From: Deltaproteobacteria bacterium
Lineage (GTDB): Bacteria; Desulfobacterota; UBA8473
Direction: 5' to 3'
Length of the DNA stretch: 22,524 bases
Assembly (NCBI GenBank): GCA_030643245.1
Contig: DAOWME010000017.1
Span: 1 to 22,524, forward strand
The notes beneath the pieces are model-generated. The model was given only the letters and a program-made list of their open reading frames with translations. It did not search any database and was not told the DNA's origin. How positions within the stretch are numbered: the stretch's first letter is position 1; the number at the start of each line of letters is the position of its first letter. Below, piece after piece: positions 14,553-22,363 of this stretch. A program made the position numbers and the translations under genes.

Positions 14553-15550
14553 TTTATTTTCTTGTTTGCCATAGATGCGGCGAGTTTGATGGCGTTCTTC
14601 AGGCTTGTCTCATTAGCCTTCCCTGTGCCTGCTATATCGTACGCAGTTCCATGATCTACGGATGTCCTGATGATGGGCAACCCGAGGGTTACATTGACGG
14701 CGTCTTGAAAGCTCAGTAACTTCAGGGGAATGAGTCCCTGGTCATGGTACATGCACACAGCCACATCATAATCTCCGCGGGCAGCGTAATAAAAAAGCGT
14801 ATCCGGGGGCAGCGGACCCACGGCGTCAATTCCTGTCTCCCTGGCCCTTTTAATTGCAGGGACGATTATCCTTTCTTCCTCATCCCCGAATATCCCTCCT
14901 TCACCTCCATGGGGGTTCAACGATGCAACGGCTATCCTTGGTTTGGACAGGCCAAAATACTCCTTAAGGCAGTTGTTTGTCACCTCAATTATGATGAATA
15001 TCCTTTTGGTGTCCAAAAGGCATGCCACATCCTTTAACCTGCAATGGGTAGTGACCAGGGCAACCCTTAGCTTTTCCCCTGTGAGCATCATTACATAGTC
15101 CTTTGTGTTAGTCACTTGAGCAAAGAGTTCGGTATGCCCTGCGTAGGCATATCCTGCCCTGTTTATTACCTCTTTGCTTATTGGGGCGGTAGTTACCGCT
15201 TCAATTTCTCCAGCCAGTGCCATCCTGGCTCCCGCCTTGATGTAGTCTACAACCGCTTTACCGAATCTCTCATCCTGTCTGCCCGGTATTACCGTGTTGA
15301 GGTTAAGATCCGAAAGGTTGAATATGTTTATTGTACCAGGCTGATAGCTTTCAGTCCTCAAGTCTCTAGGGACATTTACACGCATGTTCAATCCGAGGAT
15401 TGCAGCAGTCCTCACGATTATTCCCCGGTCGCCAAGAACAACGGGTCTGCAGATTTGAAAAAGTTTATCATCGGAGAGGGCTTTTACAATGATTTCAGGG
15501 CCCACCCCTGCGGGGTCTCCCATAGTAATTCCGATTACGGGTAGTTCCAT
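14546..15550 (-). CDS. pdxA: 4-hydroxythreonine-4-phosphate dehydrogenase PdxA
   Basis: The 334-residue enzyme oxidises 4-phosphohydroxy-L-threonine with NAD(P)+; after decarboxylation the product is used by PdxJ to make pyridoxine phosphate. The N terminus ITMGDPAGVGPE (8-19) is diagnostic. The three metal-binding histidines are visible: His169 (VTTHCRLKDV), His214 (NPHGGEGG) and His269 (MYHDQGLIP). ATG at 15550 has a strong GGAGGG (15559-15564) 8 bp upstream. Its last codons and stop lie within an R1-like end, so the repeat shaped the C terminus. The surA-pdxA association known from other proteobacteria is loosely kept here, with a plus-strand gene in between. Confidence 0.97.
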   Translation of the reverse strand: MELPVIGITMGDPAGVGPEIIVKALSDDKLFQICRPVVLGDRGIIVRTAAILGLNMRVNVPRDLRTESYQPGTINIFNLSDLNLNTVIPGRQDERFGKAVVDYIKAGARMALAGEIEAVTTAPISKEVINRAGYAYAGHTELFAQVTNTKDYVMMLTGEKLRVALVTTHCRLKDVACLLDTKRIFIIIEVTNNCLKEYFGLSKPRIAVASLNPHGGEGGIFGDEEERIIVPAIKRARETGIDAVGPLPPDTLFYYAARGDYDVAVCMYHDQGLIPLKLLSFQDAVNVTLGLPIIRTSVDHGTAYDIAGTGKANETSLKNAIKLAASMANKKIKK

Positions 15551-15708
15551 GTCCTACACCCTCCATCTATGGGTACATTTTCTAAAAAATATGGCGTCCT
15601 TCATATATCGGTTTACACTTCTGAATTTATGGCTGCTTCAACGGTGGTCAAATTTTAACCCGTGCAGAACTCGCATCTAAGTGAGAATAAAGAAAGAACA
15701 CTCTATAG

Positions 15709-15782
15709 CTAGTTTCCATCCAGAAATGGCCATTTTTCCCCTGAGCGCCAACTTGAGGAAGTTATTCCGGCCACGTCCCTAA
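15709..15782 (+). repeat. Chimeric R2-R1 repeat fragment
   Basis: CTAGTTTCCATCCAGAAATGG (15709-15729, one base differing from R2) continues as an R2-like stretch to about 15740. It then switches directly into the right end of R1 (CTGAGCGCCAACTTGAGGAA, then GGCCACGTCCC and TAA). Neither element is complete. The stretch 15551-15708, between the pdxA ribosome site and this fragment, shows nothing I can name. Confidence 0.75.
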
Positions 15783-15797
15783 ACTATCGGTGAACTA

Positions 15798-15832
15798 TTA
15801 ATTCTTAATTCTTAACTCTTAACTCTTAACTA
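15798..15832 (+). repeat. Heptanucleotide tandem repeat (5 units)
   Basis: Five consecutive 7-bp units follow one another: TTAATTC, TTAATTC, TTAACTC, TTAACTC, TTAACTA. The array is intergenic and immediately follows the chimeric repeat. It could vary in copy number by slippage. Confidence 0.85.
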
Positions 15833-15975
15833 TTCCCCTTTACCTTAAACCCCATTTGTGATATGAGGGGGTTGCCGGGCAAGGAAGGACAGGGCCTACG
15901 CAACCGGCCACGGCAGCATAGAGCTTTGAGATAGTCTCTGTCATTCAGGGGCTCAGGTTGAAGGAATGAGGTTTT
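15833..15975. other. GC-richer gene-free stretch before the DUF2062 gene
   Basis: No gene is evident on either strand. GGTTGC (15870-15875) and GCAACC (15900-15905) could form a stem enclosing a 24-nt purine-rich loop, and GAGC/GCTC pairs occur further on. I compared it by eye with SRP RNA, 6S RNA and common riboswitch cores and found no match. It may be the 5' leader of the DUF2062 gene. Confidence 0.3.
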
Positions 15976-16542
15976 TTGCCAGACCCTCAGAATATGGATC
16001 AGGACTACCAGATGAACGAAACAAAAAGAGGTCCGGGTCTCCGAAAGACATGGCTTCTGAAACAGAAGGAAAGTGCCCGGCAATTTGTCACCCATTTGAA
16101 GCGGCTTCAGGGTGACCCTCATCACATTGCCATGGGGATGGCTATTGGGGTTTTTGTGAGCATAACCCCGACTATTCCTTTTCATACTGTTATAGCCGTA
16201 GCCATGGCATGTATTTTGAGGGCAAGCAAAATTGCCGCTGCCATCGGGGTATGGTTCAGTAACCCCTTTACCGCACCGTTTTTCTACCTTGGAAGCTACA
16301 AGTTTGGAATAATTTTTCTCGGCAATTATTCAGACTTTGACGCAGAGTATCAGTCGCTTTCTCAGCTCTTTAACCTTGGATTCGATATCACTTGTGCCAT
16401 GATAGTAGGTGGAGTAGTTCTGGGTTTTGTTCCTGGTTTTATTACCTACTTTGTAACACGGCGGATAGTTGCAACTATCCGCCTACGTAAGGCGACGGCT
16501 GATAAAAAAAACCGACATCAAGTAGATGAAAAGAAAAGGTAA
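15976..16542 (+). CDS. DUF2062 domain membrane protein
   Basis: The protein has up to 188 residues. A basic N-terminal part is followed by a segment typical of DUF2062 (GDPHHIAMGMAIGVFVSITPT, about 46-66), then hydrophobic segments near 50-82, 85-110 and 135-162, and a highly charged lysine/arginine C terminus. It is likely an inner-membrane protein; the family's function is not established. The annotated start is TTG 15976 with GAATGAGG just upstream. ATG 15994 and ATG 16012 (with AGGA upstream) are possible and would remove 6 or 12 polar residues. Its stop lies 2 bp from the convergent surA stop. A perfect 24-bp palindrome lies in the C-terminal coding region. Confidence 0.85.
   Translation: MPDPQNMDQDYQMNETKRGPGLRKTWLLKQKESARQFVTHLKRLQGDPHHIAMGMAIGVFVSITPTIPFHTVIAVAMACILRASKIAAAIGVWFSNPFTAPFFYLGSYKFGIIFLGNYSDFDAEYQSLSQLFNLGFDITCAMIVGGVVLGFVPGFITYFVTRRIVATIRLRKATADKKNRHQVDEKKR
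16460..16483. repeat. Perfect 24-bp palindrome inside the DUF2062 gene
   Basis: The left half GGCGGATAGTTG is followed directly by its exact reverse complement CAACTATCCGCC, with no spacer. It encodes part of the segment RRIVATIR. It lies about 60 bp before two convergent stop codons, so in RNA it would form a hairpin near the 3' end of the DUF2062 message, or on the opposite strand beyond the surA stop. Confidence 0.9.
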
Positions 16543-16544
16543 AC

Positions 16545-17549
16545 TCAGAGTTTTATCTTAATAAAAGATGTCTTTCTCAATTCCTCAAGCAACTCCTTGA
16601 GTTCCTTTTCAGCTTCTTGCGCAGAAAGTATTCTCCTTATTTCATATTTGACCCCTTCGAAGGGTCTAACCTCCCCTTCTTTTTTGTCCATGAGCTTAAT
16701 CATGTGGAGGCCTAAGGGGCTCTTGATTACATCACTAACCTCTCCTACTTCAAGGTCAAAGACGACAGTTTCGAGAAACGGTATGATTTCCCCCCGTTTA
16801 AACCATCCCATATCACCACCTGAAGCTGCAGACACTCCCTGGGAATAAATTCCAGCCAGTTTTCCGAAGTCCTCCCCACTACTTATCCTCTCCACTAGCT
16901 CTCTTGTGTTATTATGAACTCCTTCGATTGTGGTCTCACCGGCGTTTGGGGGAATTGAGAGAAGTATATGTTGAACCCTGACCATTTCTATCACTCTAAA
17001 GAAATCTGTATGTTCATCATAGTACTTCTTGATATCGTCCTCAATTACTGTGACCTTAGCTTTTATTTCGTAATCCATGAACCTCGACTTCTTCATCTCT
17101 CTTCCTATGTGCTCTTGATACTTCTCGAAGCTCAGCCCGTCGGATTCTAACCTGTCAATCATCTCTTGCCGTGATATGGAATTCTTCTTTAGTATACTCT
17201 CTATGGCATCGTCGATTTCCCTTTGGGATACGGATATACCCCTTTTCTTTGCCTCTAGTTCCATTAACCTGTCGTCAATGAGCCTGTCGAGGGTTTCCCT
17301 CTTGATCTCATATATATCCGGTTTTTCGCCGCCAAAGTTCGTGGCGAATACAGCCTGATTTGGGAAGTTGTCTGCCGCATCGTTTAATTCTTTAAGGGTT
17401 ATAATATCATCGTTAACAATGGCCACTACCCTGTCGATTATTTCAGCCCATCCCTCGGGGTAAAGGTTAGGTATGATAGGACAGAGGATGAGAAACAGAA
17501 TCAGAATCTTCCTTGCAGTAAAGGTCTTTACCGGTCGCAATCCACTCAT
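16545..17549 (-). CDS. surA: SurA-like periplasmic peptidyl-prolyl isomerase/chaperone
   Basis: The 334-residue protein has a positively charged start and hydrophobic stretch (about 14-30), consistent with a Sec signal peptide. A SurA N-terminal chaperone region (about 35-185) contains VAIVNDDIITLKEL (42-55). One parvulin (PpiC) domain follows at about 188-292, with VQHILL and GGDMGWF motifs. E. coli SurA has two parvulin domains, while many other bacteria carry one. The expected role is folding outer-membrane proteins in the periplasm. Its ATG overlaps the upstream gene's stop by 4 bp (17546-17549), so the two are translationally coupled. It converges with the DUF2062 gene, leaving 2 bp between stops. 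Confidence 0.88.
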   Translation of the reverse strand: MSGLRPVKTFTARKILILFLILCPIIPNLYPEGWAEIIDRVVAIVNDDIITLKELNDAADNFPNQAVFATNFGGEKPDIYEIKRETLDRLIDDRLMELEAKKRGISVSQREIDDAIESILKKNSISRQEMIDRLESDGLSFEKYQEHIGREMKKSRFMDYEIKAKVTVIEDDIKKYYDEHTDFFRVIEMVRVQHILLSIPPNAGETTIEGVHNNTRELVERISSGEDFGKLAGIYSQGVSAASGGDMGWFKRGEIIPFLETVVFDLEVGEVSDVIKSPLGLHMIKLMDKKEGEVRPFEGVKYEIRRILSAQEAEKELKELLEELRKTSFIKIKL

Positions 17550-18499
17550 TCGCTGATTTCCTCCAGTAGTTGATGGTTAACTTCAACCTTAGTCGTATTT
17601 TTTATCTTCTCCAGCCACTTGCCGTATTCTTGTTCAGCTCTTTCTTGTCTAAGCTTCTCTTTAATTTGCTCGTACACCTCGTATAGAGAAAATTTGCTGG
17701 CTTTCCTTCTTTCTTCAAGCTTGAAGATATGATATCCATACGGGCTCTTGACTATCTTGCTCAACCTCCCTGTTCCAAGAGAAAAGATCACCTTATCGAA
17801 TTCAGGGGGCATATGTCCGTGGCTAAAATAACCGAGGTCTCCCCCTTCTTTGCCATCCGGACTTAACGATTTATCCTTTGCCAATTCTGTAAAATCCTCC
17901 CCACTTCTTAACTTTGTAACTATATCACGGGCATCTACCTCTGTACCTACCAGTATCTGACGTGCCTTGACTTGTTCAGGGATTAAAAATTCTTGTGGGT
18001 GGTCTTGATAATATTTTTCTATCTCTTCATCCCCGATGGATATGTTAGCTATTATCACTATATTGATAAGCTTTTCTATCAACAGTTTCATCCTTACGCG
18101 TTCTTCCCAATCTTCGTATCTTACATACTCACTGATAAGGGTCTCCACAAAACTTTTTTCCGGGTAATCCTTCTTTATAAGGGATATCTTCCTGTTCAAT
18201 TCATCCCCGGATATGCTTATGCCACGTCTCTGAGCCTCTGCCAAAAGAATCCTTCTTTCCAGAAGTCGGTTCAGGAAATTAGCTTTCAATTTGTTTAGTG
18301 ACAGTTTGTCCCTTATGTCGAAACTCATGTCTTCCAACCTAACCCGATCAAATTCCCTATTAAATTCATCAACGGTGATGGTCTCATCACCTATTTTTGC
18401 AAGTATCCGTTTCTCGGCATTTCCTCCCCTCTGACACCCAATGAATAAGTAGAAAAGAGACAAACATAACAAGAAAGTTAGAAGTCTATTCAATAGCAA
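17546..18499 (-). CDS. PpiC-type peptidyl-prolyl isomerase lipoprotein
   Basis: The 317-residue protein begins with a lipoprotein signal: a hydrophobic stretch ending LFIGC, giving lipidated Cys22 followed by Gln, which does not match the inner-membrane retention signal. A SurA/PrsA-like N-terminal region (about 30-170) is followed by a single parvulin domain (about 177-270) with ARQILVG, GGDLGYFSHG and SPYGYHIFKL. It is probably anchored facing the periplasm and assists protein folding with the SurA-like partner encoded next (4-bp overlap). The start is TTG 18499, with GAGGA upstream on the minus strand. The paired PpiC genes after mfd probably arose by duplication; this is inferred from shared architecture. 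Confidence 0.87.
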   Translation of the reverse strand: MLLNRLLTFLLCLSLFYLFIGCQRGGNAEKRILAKIGDETITVDEFNREFDRVRLEDMSFDIRDKLSLNKLKANFLNRLLERRILLAEAQRRGISISGDELNRKISLIKKDYPEKSFVETLISEYVRYEDWEERVRMKLLIEKLINIVIIANISIGDEEIEKYYQDHPQEFLIPEQVKARQILVGTEVDARDIVTKLRSGEDFTELAKDKSLSPDGKEGGDLGYFSHGHMPPEFDKVIFSLGTGRLSKIVKSPYGYHIFKLEERRKASKFSLYEVYEQIKEKLRQERAEQEYGKWLEKIKNTTKVEVNHQLLEEISE

Positions 18500-18553
18500 G
18501 GCGTTCCTCGCTCAAAGACGCACAATTATTCGACCTGTGCGGTTACGCAAAAA

Positions 18554-18570
18554 GTGGCCACGTCCCTTAG
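18554..18570 (+). repeat. R1 end remnant upstream of the PpiC lipoprotein gene
   Basis: TGGCCACGTCCCTTAG matches the outermost right end of R1 copy D. Sequence just to the left (GACCTGTGCGGTTACGC) resembles the R4 end (GACCTGTGCAGTTGAGC), so two repeat ends may be fused here. Confidence 0.5.
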
Positions 18571-18592
18571 GATCAACCTTCTGAAAAGTTCC

Positions 18593-18622
18593 CTTGTTCC
18601 CACGTTGGAGAGTGGGAACAAG
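18593..18622. repeat. 11-bp stem hairpin, REP-like
   Basis: CTTGTTCCCAC (18593-18603) pairs perfectly with GTGGGAACAAG (18612-18622) across the 8-nt loop GTTGGAGA. The GTTCCCAC...GTGGGAAC form resembles widespread extragenic palindromes. It lies between the mfd 3' end and the next minus-strand gene. No U-run follows on either strand, so I do not call it a terminator. Confidence 0.65.
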
Positions 18623-18673
18623 ATCATCGTTCTCTTATTACTAGCCACAAACAATTCTTTCAGCTATCACATA

Positions 18674-18790
18674 TAGATTTCCATATATCAAATTTCACTG
18701 CGTTATCGGTCGGAATCCACGACGACGTACTACAATGTACGACTTACGCGGATTCCTTCCTCTGACCTTGTGAAATTTAATATCTGAAAA
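18674..18790 (-). repeat. R3 repeat, copy 2, directly after mfd
   Basis: Read on the minus strand, this 117-bp unit begins TTTTCAGATATTAAATTTCA and closely follows copy 1 at 5921-6038, including AAGG, GTCGTACATT, TAGTACGTCGTCG and AACGCAGTGAAA. It begins 21 bp after the mfd stop codon, in the same orientation relative to mfd as copy 1 has to rho. Confidence 0.87.
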
Positions 18791-18811
18791 CCTATAGAAT
18801 GGAACCATCCC

Positions 18812-21800
18812 CTAATTTAATATTTTTCCTATTTCATCCAAGATAGCCTTCCAATTGTTATCATTGAAGGCTACCTTGAGTTTTAGGTCAGGGGAGAACC
18901 TGAACCTCTCCTGGTCACTTGTGATGATTTCAAGGATCTTTCCAAGAGATGCCTCGGCCTTTTGGTCAAACGACAGTATGATCTCTCTTCCATTGTGGTC
19001 AACTTGAGTAACGAGCCATCTTTTCAAAAGGTTCTTTACCTCGACTACTCTCAGGAGATTTTGAACCAACGGAGGTATCTCACCGTACCTGTCCATGAGT
19101 TCACCGGTGATCTCCTCTGCTTCCTCATCTGAGCTGACTGAAGCAAGTCTCTTATAAATCAAGAGCCTTTGATTGGTATCGTCAACATAGTCGTCAGGGA
19201 TATAAGCAGGCACTTTCAGATTGATCTCCGGATGGATCTCATAGGCGACCTCCTCTCCCTTGAGTTCTTTGACGGTCCTTTCCAGCAAATGGATATACAT
19301 ATCATAGCCAACGGCAGCAATATGACCTGACTGAGCCGTTCCCAAGATGTTCCCCGTTCCCCTTATTTCCAGGTCATGGGCTGCCAGTCTGAATCCGGAA
19401 CCCAAATCGGTGAGTTCTGATAGCGCTTTTAGACGCTTCACCGCGTCCTTCGATATGAGATGTTTTCCCGGTATGAGTAAATAGGCATACGCCTGTTCCT
19501 TTGCCCTTCCTACCCTCCCTCTAAGCTGGTGCATCTGACCCAAACCCAGCTTATCGGCACGATTTACAATAATCGTATTGGCTGAAGGAAAATCCAGTCC
19601 AGATTCAATTATGGTACTGCACACTAATAGATTGACGTCTTTGTTGAAAAAGGACAGCATGACTTGTTCCAGGTCTTTTTTTCCCATCTGGCCGTGAGCG
19701 ATACCAATACTGGCCTCAGGGACTAATTTCTTCAGGTGTCTGGCCATAGCGAGTATAGTTTCAACGCGATTATGCACAAAGAAGACCTGTCCTTCCCTCT
19801 CGATCTCCTTGAGTATGGCCCTCCTAATCACATGGTCATCGAATTTGGTCACATAGGTCCTGATAGCCAGCCGATCCTCGGGTGGTGTGTTAATTACACT
19901 CAGGTCCCTGATGCCTGTCATAGACATATGAAGGGTCCTCGGGATGGGTGTGGCTGTCATAGTAATTACGTCTACCAGTATTTTTAATCTCTTCAGCCTT
20001 TCCTTATGTGAAACGCCGAACCTGTGTTCTTCATCTACGACCAACAAACCTAGGTCTTTGAATGCCACATCTTTTTGGAGCAAACGTTGCGTCCCGATCA
20101 CAATGTCGATCTTCCCTTCTCCCAGCTTGTCGAGGATGATCCTTTGTTCCTTCCGGGTTTTGAACCGGCTCAGCATATTTACTTGGACCGGATATGGTTC
20201 GAACCTCTTCATAAAGGTTTGATAATGTTGGTGGGCCAGCACGGTTGTTGGAACCAATACGGCTACTTGTTTTCCATCCATAACTGATCTGAAGGATGCC
20301 CTTAGGGCAACTTCCGTTTTACCGAAACCCACGTCACCGCATATGAGCCTGTCCATAGGTCTCTCATCTTCCATATCTTTCATTACGCTTTCGATCGCTT
20401 CCAACTGATCAGAGGTCTCCTCATATGGGAAGGTAGCCTCGAATTCCCTGTAATAGCTGTCAATTTTCGAGAAGGAAAAACCCTGTTGGACATCTCTCAA
20501 CGCATACAAACTTAGGAGTTCTTTGGCCTCTTCCCTTATGGACTCTTTTACCTTTTTCCTTTTTCTTTCCCAAGTGTGTCCTCCCAATTTGTCCAATTTG
20601 GCGGAGTGATCCTTAACTCCCATGTATTTTTGTAACAGATTCAATCTGGTGACAGGGAGATAGAGCTTGTCTTCACCAAGATACTCAATAAGGATGTAGT
20701 CGCTCTCTATCCCATCTTCTATACCAAGCTTTTTCAATCCAAGGTACAACCCCACACCGTGATCTATATGCACTACATAATCATCGATCTTGAGATCACC
20801 GAACATGGATATGCTGTAATCTTCTTTCGGGTTGGTTCGAGGATGACGTCTCTTCCTTTCACCAAATATCTCTTCCTCTGTAACGAGTATAATCCTTGCC
20901 TCAGGCCACCGAAACCCTGAGAGAAGATCGCCGAGCCGGACACCTATGGCTGCTGATATTGGTCGAGACAGGTCGGCCGTCATTGTCCCGGACCGAAAGC
21001 ATGGTTCCTCACCGAGTTCAAGCGGCAGGTCATAGCTGTTCAAGAGTTCGGAGAGTCTTTTCACTTGGGAAGGGGTATGGCAGACGAGAAGTAACCGGCA
21101 CCCATCATCCAACCAGGTTTTTATGTTCTCTACAAATGCATTCAATATGCCTTCAGTCGACCTTAAAGGTAAAAACCCTTTCCGGATATCTTCATTGCCT
21201 TCTATGCAAAACCTGATATGGGTCCCAAAGGGCTGCTGGATATCAGACTTCTCCAGAAACACCGACTGGAACCTGTCCACATATGATCCGACCTCAAGAG
21301 AGTTCAGGTACAACTCGCCAATTTCCGGAAGGCACTCTTTCTGTTTTTTGGATGACCGATGGCCTTCCTTGATGTAGTCTTCCTGTTTGTATCCCTCCTT
21401 TTCCGTTTCCCATTGTTCACTTATTAGTAGTAATGTTTTTTGGGGCAGATAATCGAAGAAGGTGTCCAATTTCGGATAGAAGAAGGGGAGATAAGAGTCA
21501 AACCCTGAGACTATTGTGGAGTTCCTTATCTCATCGTTGATCTCATCTCTCACACTTCTGGGCACGTTGTTCTCATCGGCCCTATCCCGGATCTTTTTAA
21601 TGGCATGGTCGATAGTTGTAGGATTAAAGATGATCTCCCTGACAGGGAGAATAACCACCTCCTCCAGACTGTTGAGTGAGCGTTGGGACATCACATCAAA
21701 TTGTCTGATGGATTCTATCTCATCCCCAAAAAACTCCAGCCGAACAGGATCTTTGAGCAAAGGCGGGAAGAAATCGAAGATCCCTCCTCGAACACTGAAG

Positions 21801-22351
21801 TCTCCCTTCTTTTCAACGAGATTTTCGTGGTTATAACCATCCTCGACCATCTTTAGCATTAGTCTATCTCGATCGATCTCCAGCCCGACGAATATGTGTT
21901 CTGCGGCAGTCTTAAGGGTCTCATACGGGATGACCCTTTGCATTACAGCAGTAACAGTTGTGACAATGAGAGGCCTGAATCCCCTTGAAAGAGAATACAA
22001 AGCCTCTAATCTCTGACAGACAATATTTGTAGAGGGTGATAATGAATCGAAAGGAAAGATATCCCACGGAGGGTATAGAAGGCTCTTGCCTAGCTCTGCT
22101 GAATCCTCGGGTCTCACTTCACCCAAAAAGAATCTCAAATCGTTCCAGAATGACTTGGCCTCTGTTATAGTGGGGGTGATTATGACAAAGGTCTCGTTTA
22201 ACCTTTCTTTCAGGAGGTGTGTGAGAAATGACTTGGAGGACCCTTTTAGGCCGGTTGACCATATTTTGCCTTTTCTGTCACCTATGGCCTTAAATAATGT
22301 TGATATACAAGGCTCTTCACAAAACATCTTTTCATGGTACATATGAAGCAT
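18812..22351 (-). CDS. mfd: Transcription-repair coupling factor Mfd
   Basis: The 1179-residue protein has the full Mfd domain order. A UvrB-like N-terminal module covers roughly 1-350. The RNA-polymerase-interacting domain lies at about 520-580 (DYVVHIDHGVG, LYLPVTRL). The SF2 translocase has Walker A GDVGFGKT (672-679) and the DEEH box (773-776), with later TATPIPRTL, HNRV and GRVGRA motifs. A C-terminal TRCF domain follows. Mfd pushes stalled RNA polymerase off damaged DNA and recruits UvrA. ATG 22351 gives the longest frame, but no ribosome site is seen; in-frame ATGs at 22342 and 22327 are alternatives. An R2 repeat begins 12 bp upstream of the start. Two PpiC-type genes follow on the same strand after a repeat-filled gap. 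Confidence 0.97.
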   Translation of the reverse strand: MLHMYHEKMFCEEPCISTLFKAIGDRKGKIWSTGLKGSSKSFLTHLLKERLNETFVIITPTITEAKSFWNDLRFFLGEVRPEDSAELGKSLLYPPWDIFPFDSLSPSTNIVCQRLEALYSLSRGFRPLIVTTVTAVMQRVIPYETLKTAAEHIFVGLEIDRDRLMLKMVEDGYNHENLVEKKGDFSVRGGIFDFFPPLLKDPVRLEFFGDEIESIRQFDVMSQRSLNSLEEVVILPVREIIFNPTTIDHAIKKIRDRADENNVPRSVRDEINDEIRNSTIVSGFDSYLPFFYPKLDTFFDYLPQKTLLLISEQWETEKEGYKQEDYIKEGHRSSKKQKECLPEIGELYLNSLEVGSYVDRFQSVFLEKSDIQQPFGTHIRFCIEGNEDIRKGFLPLRSTEGILNAFVENIKTWLDDGCRLLLVCHTPSQVKRLSELLNSYDLPLELGEEPCFRSGTMTADLSRPISAAIGVRLGDLLSGFRWPEARIILVTEEEIFGERKRRHPRTNPKEDYSISMFGDLKIDDYVVHIDHGVGLYLGLKKLGIEDGIESDYILIEYLGEDKLYLPVTRLNLLQKYMGVKDHSAKLDKLGGHTWERKRKKVKESIREEAKELLSLYALRDVQQGFSFSKIDSYYREFEATFPYEETSDQLEAIESVMKDMEDERPMDRLICGDVGFGKTEVALRASFRSVMDGKQVAVLVPTTVLAHQHYQTFMKRFEPYPVQVNMLSRFKTRKEQRIILDKLGEGKIDIVIGTQRLLQKDVAFKDLGLLVVDEEHRFGVSHKERLKRLKILVDVITMTATPIPRTLHMSMTGIRDLSVINTPPEDRLAIRTYVTKFDDHVIRRAILKEIEREGQVFFVHNRVETILAMARHLKKLVPEASIGIAHGQMGKKDLEQVMLSFFNKDVNLLVCSTIIESGLDFPSANTIIVNRADKLGLGQMHQLRGRVGRAKEQAYAYLLIPGKHLISKDAVKRLKALSELTDLGSGFRLAAHDLEIRGTGNILGTAQSGHIAAVGYDMYIHLLERTVKELKGEEVAYEIHPEINLKVPAYIPDDYVDDTNQRLLIYKRLASVSSDEEAEEITGELMDRYGEIPPLVQNLLRVVEVKNLLKRWLVTQVDHNGREIILSFDQKAEASLGKILEIITSDQERFRFSPDLKLKVAFNDNNWKAILDEIGKILN

Positions 22352-22363
22352 GCCGAAACTACC

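Noticed and set aside
15866..15975. Possible small structured RNA or riboswitch before the DUF2062 gene
   Set aside because: By eye there is no match to SRP RNA, 6S RNA, GEMM, cobalamin or fluoride cores; only one 6-bp stem is clear.
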